A DNA stretch of 6,088 nucleotides from JBLXBZ01 sp048265185 (GTDB lineage: Bacteria; Pseudomonadota; Alphaproteobacteria; Rhizobiales; Stappiaceae): NCBI GenBank assembly GCA_048265185.1, contig JBLXBZ010000027.1, forward strand, positions 1 through 6,088, in the 5' to 3' direction. Below, piece after piece: positions 1 to 5,190 of the stretch. Position 1 is the first letter of the stretch. Every line of letters starts with the position of its first letter. Both the position numbers and the translations under genes were made by a program. The notes under the pieces are model-generated. The model had not been told where the DNA came from, ran no database searches, and saw only the letters and a list, made by a program, of their open reading frames with translations.

Positions 1-814
1 AGGGCGATCTCCAACGCGTCTCCCCCCCATCCGTCTCCTCAAAGAGCGCAACCAAGGTCATCTTCACACCGAACACTGCATCCGACGTTATGTATTCGTC
101 ATCGCCAACAAAGGTATGCGTAACCAGCTTTTGGAAGCCTGGTGCCGTCACAAGAAAGTGCATATGCGCAGGGCGGTAGGGGTGGCGCCCCATATGCCCT
201 AGCATTTTGCCCACCGGCCCATCGTCGGGGATCGGGTAGCTCACTGGCTTGATGCCCACAAAGTTGTATTTGCCGTCTTTACCTGTGATAAATATGCCGC
301 GATTGTTCCACTTGGGCTGGATGTCTGGCTGTTGGACATCATAATAGCCATCCGCATTGTCTGACCAAACGTCAACGCGTGCGCCCTCAATCGGATTGCC
401 ATGCAAATCGATTACCTTGCCCTCAAACAGGCACAGCTCACCCTTACCATCAAGACTGATGTTTGCGCCCATTTTCCTTACTGGAGCGCCTTCAACGTGG
501 AAGGGGCCAAAGACGGTATTCTCAGTCGCTCCCGTAGGTCGGCGATTGTTAATGGCATCAACCAACATCGAAACACCGAGTACGTCACTTAAGAGAATGT
601 ACTCTTGGCGTTCTTCCGAACAAATTTGTCCGGTCTTGGTGAGAAAATCGATCGCAAAATCCCACTCTTCCTGCGTCAGGTGTATTTCCTTGATAAGGTC
701 ATGAACGTGTTTGACCACCGCAGTCATCACCACTTTTAGTCGGGGACTAACCTCCTCGCCCATGCGCGCATTCACAATGGAGTCTGAGTTCTCCTCAACG
801 AAAAACTGCGTCAT
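1..814 (-). CDS. Intradiol ring-cleavage dioxygenase, probable hydroxyquinol 1,2-dioxygenase (3' end cut by window)
   Basis: Non-heme Fe(III) enzyme expected to cleave hydroxyquinol between the two adjacent hydroxyls to give maleylacetate, in the cytoplasm. The first 271 residues are visible, starting MTQFFVEENSDS; the stop lies beyond the left edge. An N-terminal helical domain (about 1-100), typical of catechol/hydroxyquinol dioxygenases and used for dimerisation in the family, is followed by the beta-sandwich catalytic domain. The four expected iron ligands are present: Tyr158 in DGYYDVQ, Tyr193 in KPVSYPIPDDGPVG, and His217 and His219 in GRHPYRPAHMHF. The GxYDVQ and VSYPIPxDGPVG patterns resemble hydroxyquinol rather than catechol enzymes, and the adjacent maleylacetate reductase supports that choice. 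Start ATG (812-814) has a strong Shine-Dalgarno at 822-828. Last visible gene of a three-gene minus-strand operon. A chlorocatechol or catechol 1,2-dioxygenase is the alternative, less likely given the neighbours. Confidence 0.92.
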   Translation of the reverse strand, partial: MTQFFVEENSDSIVNARMGEEVSPRLKVVMTAVVKHVHDLIKEIHLTQEEWDFAIDFLTKTGQICSEERQEYILLSDVLGVSMLVDAINNRRPTGATENTVFGPFHVEGAPVRKMGANISLDGKGELCLFEGKVIDLHGNPIEGARVDVWSDNADGYYDVQQPDIQPKWNNRGIFITGKDGKYNFVGIKPVSYPIPDDGPVGKMLGHMGRHPYRPAHMHFLVTAPGFQKLVTHTFVGDDEYITSDAVFGVKMTLVALFEETDGGETRWRSP

Positions 815-821
815 TTATCTT

Positions 822-828
822 CTCCTTA
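822..828 (-). promoter_or_regulatory. Shine-Dalgarno of the dioxygenase gene, overlapping the stop codon of the upstream reductase
   Basis: On the minus strand the sequence TAAGGAG lies 7 nt before the dioxygenase ATG. It matches the anti-Shine-Dalgarno of 16S rRNA over its full length. Its first three bases are the TAA stop of the maleylacetate reductase gene (826-828), so a ribosome terminating on the reductase sits on the initiation site of the next gene. This suggests translational coupling and fixes the dioxygenase start. Confidence 0.85.
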
Positions 829-1899
829 CAAACTGGGTTCTGACCCAAGATATGCCCGCTGCAACAGGACCCTTATCGCGTCGCGCTCAATAGGACGTGG
901 GTTCCAATAGGGATTTTTTGAAGCCAAATCAGCAATCTGATCAAGATCAGCTTCCTTAACACCCAAACTTTTGAGAGCGGTAGGTGCGTTGAGCTGTTTA
1001 GCGAAGCGATAAAGCCCCGCCGCGGCACTATCCGCGTCAAAAATCTGCGCGACCGGGGAAAGCTGATCCCTGACCGCAACCTCATTATAAGCCACGGCAT
1101 GAGGAAGAATGATGGCGTGGGTCTCAGCATGGGGCAGGTTTAGCGCACCACCAAGGGCATGACAGAGCTTGTGATGTAGGGACATGCCGACTGTGCCTAA
1201 TACCGTGCCGCACAGCCAAGCGCCAAATAAGGTATCGCTACGCGCTTCTAGATTTGTAGGGTCTTGAACCACCTTTGGCAGGCCAGATACAAATGCCCGA
1301 ACCCCATCGAGCGCCAAAGCTGTGTTCAGCCGATTGCCGTCACAGGCATAGATGCCTTCAATCGAATGCGCGATGGCATTCAGTCCGCTGGTCACGGTAA
1401 GGGCACTCGGCAGCGTTGCAACCAATTCCGGATCGTAGACGATAACTTCGGGTTGCACCGACGGCGAATTCAGAGTGGTCTTAACACCATCTTCTGTCTG
1501 CCCAAGGATCGGGGTCGCCTCGGACCCTGCGTAGGTCGTAGGAACCGCAATCTGGGGCATGTCCGTCCGATAGGCAATCGCCTTGCCCAAACCGATGGTC
1601 GAGCCTCCACCGATTGAGATAACGCAATCAGCGCCACATTTCTCGGCAGCTCTCATGGCTTTTTCGGTGATTCCAACGGGCGTGTGCATCGTTGCTTCAC
1701 TGAACAACCCGGCAGCGCGTTCGCCTAGCGAGGAGATAATCTCCTCGCCTTGTCTCACCTGTTCAGGCGTGGTCAACACCAGCGCCCGGCTCGCGGACAA
1801 TAGCTCTACTTCCTCCGCCAGCGCAGCGCGAGATCCTGGTTCAAACCGGACTCTGACAACATGTCCGTCCGCTCGGAACCCCGCATAGAAATGCGCCAT
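826..1899 (-). CDS. Maleylacetate reductase (iron-containing alcohol dehydrogenase family)
   Basis: Reduces maleylacetate to 3-oxoadipate with NAD(P)H, the step after hydroxyquinol cleavage and before entry to the beta-ketoadipate route. The protein has 357 residues, the usual length for this family. The N-terminal half is the dinucleotide-binding domain, with GGGSTIGLGKAIA at about 97-109 and PTTYAGSEATP at 120-130. The C-terminal helical domain carries the family signatures NAIAHSIE (174-181), LHHKLCHALGG (241-251) and LPHAETHAIILPH (255-267). These histidine-rich stretches correspond to the region that binds metal in related alcohol dehydrogenases. The HHKLCH and PHAETH signatures are characteristic of maleylacetate reductases rather than general alcohol dehydrogenases. 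The ATG overlaps the TAA of the flavin monooxygenase by one base (TAATG), with an AAGG 10 nt upstream, so it is probably translationally coupled. Same function as TftE, ClcE/MacA-type or GraC/TsdD enzymes; I give no symbol because names are pathway-specific. Confidence 0.95.
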   Translation of the reverse strand: MAHFYAGFRADGHVVRVRFEPGSRAALAEEVELLSASRALVLTTPEQVRQGEEIISSLGERAAGLFSEATMHTPVGITEKAMRAAEKCGADCVISIGGGSTIGLGKAIAYRTDMPQIAVPTTYAGSEATPILGQTEDGVKTTLNSPSVQPEVIVYDPELVATLPSALTVTSGLNAIAHSIEGIYACDGNRLNTALALDGVRAFVSGLPKVVQDPTNLEARSDTLFGAWLCGTVLGTVGMSLHHKLCHALGGALNLPHAETHAIILPHAVAYNEVAVRDQLSPVAQIFDADSAAAGLYRFAKQLNAPTALKSLGVKEADLDQIADLASKNPYWNPRPIERDAIRVLLQRAYLGSEPSL

Positions 1900-3110
1900 T
1901 ACGACTGAGCCTTTTTGAAGCCTGCTATTTTGCGGTAGTTTGCGGCAACCTCTTCCACTTCTTCAGGTGAAATCAAGTCCTCAATTTTGTCATCTGGACT
2001 TTTAATCCGCGCATCCGCGATATCAAGCACCCTCTCCGGCCCGGATTTGCGGTTTGACTGCACTACAGCCGCCGTAGCCGGGCGCCGAATATCCTCATAG
2101 ACCTTCAATCCCTGAATAGTTGGATTGTCCGCAAGGCATTCCGCCAAGACCAGAGCATCTATGATCGCCTGTGAAGCGCCGTTTGCGCCGATCGGGTACA
2201 TTGGGTGTGCGGCATCTCCCATTATCGCAACGCGCCCCTGGGTCCAGCTATCCAAAGGATCGCGATCGATCATGGGAAACTCGGTGACGACCTCAGTTTC
2301 GCGCATGATCTGTACCACGTCCATGTCCGGCATCTGGAAAATGTCGAACGCTGAAATAAAATCGCGAGAACCTTGGCGGGACCAGTCCGCATCCTGAATA
2401 TGACGAGGTTGGTCAACGCGCACTTCTGCCACCCAGTTCGTCAAAGCTTTGCCTTTGCGGCGGAGCTGTTCGCTAATAGGATAGGTTACGAACTTGAGAT
2501 CGTGGTTGCCTGCAATCACCATCGTGCGACCATCGCCGATCTGATCCATTTCAACCGCGCCGCGATACATCATCGTGCCTTCGTAGCAGAGCGGCCCTTC
2601 ATTCGGGTGCATCTGTTGACGGATGGATGAACGCAGACCATCTGCGCCGATAAGAATGTCGCACTCGACCGAGTCGCCCTTGGCAAACTCCACTGTGACT
2701 TTATCAGCAGTTTGACTGAACCCTGTTACCATGCGCCCAGTTTGCACAGCGGACTCGCCCATCCGCTCGCGCACGGCATCAAGCAGCAAAAATTGGCAGT
2801 CACCACGATGAATGGAATATTGTGGGGCCGCGAAACCAGCCTCCACACTTCGCGGGTCGGACTGAATGAGATGGCCAAATTTGGTCCGGTACTCAATGCA
2901 ACGTGTCCGTACAGCAACCTCGTCCAAACGATCACCGAGTCCCAAATTGCGAAGCACTGCGGAAGAATGAGGCATGAGATTGATACCCACACCCAACGGC
3001 TGTATCTCTTCGACCGCTTCGTAAACCTGCACGTCAAAGCCCTTCTCGTGCAAGCAAAGAGCTGTGGTCAAACCGCCGATACCGGCACCTGCTATCACAA
3101 TTTTTGTCAT
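1899..3110 (-). CDS. FAD-dependent aromatic monooxygenase (PhzS / salicylate-hydroxylase-like, class A flavoprotein)
   Basis: Single-component flavin hydroxylase that should use NAD(P)H and O2 to hydroxylate an aromatic ring, possibly with loss of a carboxyl group. Numbered from the ATG at 3108-3110, the protein has 403 residues. The three class A landmarks are present: GAGIGG at 8-13 with Glu31 ending the Rossmann beta-strand (FAD binding), the DG motif DILIGADGLRSSIR at 151-164, and the GD motif GDAAHPMYPIGANGASQA at 298-315. No signal peptide or membrane segment, so cytoplasmic. The YPIGANGASQAI form and the length of about 400 residues fit the PhzS-like 'flavin-dependent oxidoreductase' group better than PobA-type enzymes. 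The open frame extends upstream to a TTG at 3216-3218, but the extra 36 residues match nothing of the family, and translation starting MTKIVIAGAG is standard; a weak GAGA lies 6 nt before this ATG. First gene of the operon, so it probably makes hydroxyquinol. The actual substrate is not determinable here; a salicylate/resorcylate-type acid or a dihydroxybenzene are candidates. Confidence 0.88.
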   Translation of the reverse strand: MTKIVIAGAGIGGLTTALCLHEKGFDVQVYEAVEEIQPLGVGINLMPHSSAVLRNLGLGDRLDEVAVRTRCIEYRTKFGHLIQSDPRSVEAGFAAPQYSIHRGDCQFLLLDAVRERMGESAVQTGRMVTGFSQTADKVTVEFAKGDSVECDILIGADGLRSSIRQQMHPNEGPLCYEGTMMYRGAVEMDQIGDGRTMVIAGNHDLKFVTYPISEQLRRKGKALTNWVAEVRVDQPRHIQDADWSRQGSRDFISAFDIFQMPDMDVVQIMRETEVVTEFPMIDRDPLDSWTQGRVAIMGDAAHPMYPIGANGASQAIIDALVLAECLADNPTIQGLKVYEDIRRPATAAVVQSNRKSGPERVLDIADARIKSPDDKIEDLISPEEVEEVAANYRKIAGFKKAQS

Positions 3111-3191
3111 ACCTATTCTCGCTTTTAGTTGCACATAACCCGCAGAACGCGTTGGCGCCTCCACCGGATAAAAAGTTCGTATTTCCCTCAA

Positions 3192-3215
3192 TTTCTGGTA
3201 GTTTGTACTTTCAGG
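3192..3215 (+). repeat. Imperfect direct repeat, candidate AraC-type operator half-sites
   Basis: TTTCTGG at 3192-3198 and TTTCAGG at 3209-3215 are 7-mers differing at one base and spaced 17 bp start to start. Tandem half-sites in the same orientation are the usual arrangement for AraC/XylS-family regulators, and an AraC-family gene begins 60 bp away. The site lies 80-105 bp upstream of the monooxygenase start. The repeat is short and could be chance. Confidence 0.3.
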
Positions 3216-3227
3216 CAATTCACCTGA
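3211..3227. repeat. Short inverted repeat in the divergent control region
   Basis: TCAGG at 3211-3215 and CCTGA at 3223-3227 form perfect 5-bp arms around a 7-bp spacer. The left arm overlaps the second copy of the direct repeat above. A dimeric regulator such as the IclR-family protein encoded nearby could bind such a palindrome. The arms are short, so this is only a candidate operator. Confidence 0.25.
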
Positions 3228-3274
3228 GGAATAAAAAATAGCACAAATTCAACATTGAGAAGGAAGTGCACAAC

Positions 3275-4186
3275 GTGAGCAGGCTGGACCGGGAATTATA
3301 TGTTTTGGGCGATGCCTCTGAGCATGTCGGCCTTCTCAATTGCGAACGATTGTCCGATCGTCGGCACATTCACGCTTGGCATGTGGAGCCCCATTTCCAT
3401 CATGGCCTCACACAGATATTTGTTTTCATCAAAGGCGAGATCAACAGCCAGATCGACTATAACTCGGTGAGAATTTCCAGCCCTGCTCTTGTCTGGCTAC
3501 CCCCCTTGTTCAGTCACGCATTCGATTATGAGCATGACAGCTTGGGTTGGGTCATTTCCATCCCCGACGCCCAGTTAAGCCTTCTAACGCGGGGCGCGGC
3601 TTGGTTAGAACAATGGACGGGCACGCCCCAAATTCTGCAAGATGAGAGCTACATTGATATCCTTGAAAAGGCGGCCACTATTTGCAAGCAGATCGAACAC
3701 GAACACCAACAGAATGGCGAGGAACGAGACGCCATGCTTGAGGCGCTATTTCGTCAGCTCTTGGTCTGCATTTACCGCGGCTTGCGGCGACAAAGAGGTA
3801 CGCGCCTAGCTGTCAGTGATAGAAAATACCAACTATTGCGACAATTTGAGAAACTGGCTGATGCGCATTTGCATGAGAAACTATCGGTTTCTGATTATGC
3901 AAAACTGATGTCGGTTACACCGACACACCTATCGCGGGCCATAAAGCTTGTTACAGGAAGGACCGCTGGTGAACTAATTCAGGATCGCGCTTTGATCGAC
4001 GCGAAACGCCGACTGGTATTTAGTGACACTTCGATCGCTGACGTCGCCTATGATCTCCGATTTACAAGTCCGTCATATTTCACCCGCTTCTTCACGGCAA
4101 AAACCGGAGAAACCCCGAAAGCTTTTCGCAGTCGTATGCGGCAATCTTCTGGCGGATTTTATCCCTTCGACAGCCGAAGGATATAA
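3275..4186 (+). CDS. AraC-family transcriptional regulator with N-terminal cupin-like sensor domain
   Basis: Predicted DNA-binding regulator of 303 residues, within the family's normal range of about 300. The N-terminal part (about 30-100) has the cupin-like pattern seen in AraC-type sensors: histidines in HVEPHFHHGLTQIFVFIKGE and a late SPALVWLPPLFSHAF strand pair. The C-terminal part (about 180-290) holds two helix-turn-helix units, SVSDYAKLMSVTPTHLSRAI and SIADVAYDLRFTSPSYFTRF, followed by the TGETPKAFR motif typical of AraC/XylS proteins. Overall layout resembles PobC/HpaA-type regulators of aromatic-acid catabolism. Two GTG starts are possible. GTG 3266 is only 1 nt after AGAAGGA (3258-3264), while GTG 3275 is 10 nt after it, so I prefer 3275; the choice changes only three residues. 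It is divergent from the catabolic operon, which makes it the leading candidate for its activator, responding to the substrate or an intermediate (inference). Confidence 0.9.
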   Translation: MSRLDRELYVLGDASEHVGLLNCERLSDRRHIHAWHVEPHFHHGLTQIFVFIKGEINSQIDYNSVRISSPALVWLPPLFSHAFDYEHDSLGWVISIPDAQLSLLTRGAAWLEQWTGTPQILQDESYIDILEKAATICKQIEHEHQQNGEERDAMLEALFRQLLVCIYRGLRRQRGTRLAVSDRKYQLLRQFEKLADAHLHEKLSVSDYAKLMSVTPTHLSRAIKLVTGRTAGELIQDRALIDAKRRLVFSDTSIADVAYDLRFTSPSYFTRFFTAKTGETPKAFRSRMRQSSGGFYPFDSRRI

Positions 4187-4191
4187 AATCC
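4154..4191 (+). terminator. Long stem-loop across the stop codon of the AraC-family gene, possible terminator
   Basis: GGATTTTAT (4154-4162) pairs perfectly with ATAAAATCC (4183-4191). Inside it, CCTTCG (4164-4169) pairs with CGAAGG (4175-4180) around the loop ACAGC. The two stems are separated by a small 1x2 internal loop, giving 15 base pairs. The TAA stop (4184-4186) lies in the right arm, so the last codons of the gene form the hairpin. There is no T-run after it on either strand, so it is not a classic intrinsic terminator. It may block read-through toward the convergent IclR gene, or protect the mRNA 3' end from exonucleases. Confidence 0.5.
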
Positions 4192-4344
4192 GAGTTATCA
4201 GCGCGGGCTTCCAACAGCGCATCGCAGTGAGCAATTTTGGAACGAGAAAACCTTCAAATCCATAGGCTTCTGAGCGCTGATTATCATGTTCCCTCTGTTC
4301 TCCATCGCCAAATGTAAAAGTACAAAAACCACGCGAGAAAGGGA
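4187..4344. other. Convergent intergenic spacer
   Basis: This 158-bp spacer lies between the ends of the AraC-family and IclR-family genes. Apart from the right edge of the stem-loop at 4154-4191, I see no gene and no clear intrinsic terminator for the IclR transcript. A T-rich stretch on the minus strand (around 4311-4328) is not preceded by a good hairpin. Confidence 0.5.
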
Positions 4345-5115
4345 TTATTCGACGGCGACGCTTCCGTATAATGACGCTTGGACTTGGGCCGCCACCTCTT
4401 GCAGAGTTTGAATTGCTGTCTCGCAGAAGGCTTCGGTGAAGTGAGAATTCGGACCAAACACCGAAACCCCCATGATCATTCTGCCACTTGTCGACAAAAC
4501 AGGAACTGCAACGGCCGACATTTCGTCCTCGCGTTCTCCCACGCATTTTGCGTGCCCAACTTCACGGGTTATGCGGATTGTCTCCGTCAGCCGATCAACA
4601 TCCACTATAGTGTTCTCTGTAAAGGCCTTCCTCTCCGTGTTTGTCAGATAATGGCCGAACTCTTCGTCCGTCAGATTGGCCAACCAAAGTTTGCCATTGG
4701 CTGTACAGTGAGCCTCCATCTCAACACCCACGTCAATATTCACGGAGTACGGACGCGCTGAACGTGCCCGCGCTATCACAACCGTGCGATTGTTATGGTT
4801 TGCGGTGGCCAACACCGACTCCTTGAGGCGTTCAGAAATCTCGTTGAGATACGGCTGCACCATCCGCGCCAAAGTGTTGTTGGCAAGGGCGCGTTCTCCC
4901 AAGTCGGAAAGCATAGCGCTTAGTCGGTATTGTCCACGCTTAATCGCTACCAAAGCGCCTGCCACCTCCAAAGTGCGAAGGAAGCGATAGGCGGTTGTGC
5001 TATTAATCTTCAATTCGCGGCTCACCTCCTGAGTGGTGATCGTCGGTCGGCTCTCTGAGAGAAGTTTAAGAATCGCAAATGCGGTCAATACCGATCCATT
5101 TAGCTGTCCACTCAT
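4345..5115 (-). CDS. IclR-family transcriptional regulator
   Basis: Predicted 256-residue regulator, the usual length for the family. Residues about 9-65 form the winged helix-turn-helix, with TTQEVSRELKINSTTAYRFL as the DNA-recognition segment and a wing ending GQYRLS. Residues about 80-250 form the GAF-like effector-binding domain, with family motifs HCTANGKLWLA (136-146) and REDEMSAVAVPV (195-206). Start ATG (5113-5115) has an AGGA-type Shine-Dalgarno 5-9 nt upstream and a perfect TATAAT hexamer at 5135-5140. It lies 75 bp downstream of the TRAP permease gene on the same strand and converges with the AraC-family gene. IclR proteins such as PcaU, PobR and CatR-type members commonly control aromatic catabolism. 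Its target may be the TRAP genes, the hydroxyquinol operon, or both. Ligand unknown. Confidence 0.93.
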   Translation of the reverse strand: MSGQLNGSVLTAFAILKLLSESRPTITTQEVSRELKINSTTAYRFLRTLEVAGALVAIKRGQYRLSAMLSDLGERALANNTLARMVQPYLNEISERLKESVLATANHNNRTVVIARARSARPYSVNIDVGVEMEAHCTANGKLWLANLTDEEFGHYLTNTERKAFTENTIVDVDRLTETIRITREVGHAKCVGEREDEMSAVAVPVLSTSGRMIMGVSVFGPNSHFTEAFCETAIQTLQEVAAQVQASLYGSVAVE

Positions 5116-5134
5116 GCTCTTCCTCTACATCTTC

Positions 5135-5140
5135 ATTATA
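5135..5140 (-). promoter_or_regulatory. TATAAT -10 element upstream of the IclR-family gene
   Basis: Reading on the minus strand, a perfect TATAAT hexamer ends 19 nt before the ATG, so a transcript would have a leader of only about 10-15 nt that still includes the AGAGGA ribosome site. At 17-bp spacing the -35 position reads GACTCA, a poor match to TTGACA, so the promoter may need an activator or be weak. It suggests that the regulator can be expressed independently of the upstream TRAP operon. Confidence 0.45.
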
Positions 5141-5190
5141 CGCTGCAACCGCCCACCTGAGTCGAACAAATGTCACCACAATGCATGCTT

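Larger units (their letters stand above)
3111..3274. promoter_or_regulatory. Divergent intergenic control region between the catabolic operon and the AraC-family gene
   Basis: About 160 bp, AT-rich in its right half, between the two divergent start codons. It must hold the promoters of the minus-strand catabolic operon and probably of the plus-strand regulator. I found no convincing -35/-10 pair in either direction. A weak minus-strand candidate is TTGAGG at about 3184-3189 followed by a TTTTTATCC stretch, which is not reliable. Repeats within it are listed separately. AraC- and IclR-type activated promoters often lack a good -35, so a poor consensus is not surprising. Confidence 0.6.

Noticed and set aside
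22..28. Run of seven C near the left edge as a possible frameshift in the dioxygenase
   Set aside because: The frame stays open through the run to the window edge and the residues after it read plausibly for the family end, so there is no sign of disruption.
357..704. 115-codon open frame on the plus strand
   Set aside because: Antisense to the dioxygenase, whose iron ligands and family motifs are intact across this stretch.
4197..4281. Inverted repeat ATCAGCGC / GCGCTGAT with arms 69 bp apart
   Set aside because: Perfect 8-bp arms, but the long spacer and a single occurrence make chance a good explanation.
4073..4546. 157-codon open frame on the minus strand
   Set aside because: Covers the convergent spacer and the ends of both regulator genes in another frame; arginine-rich with no recognised motif.
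3221..5161. CACCTGAG present in both intergenic regions (3221-3228 and 5154-5161)
   Set aside because: A shared 8-mer between two regions of this size is not rare, and close variants also occur inside coding sequence (for example near 1963), so it is not evidence of a common operator.
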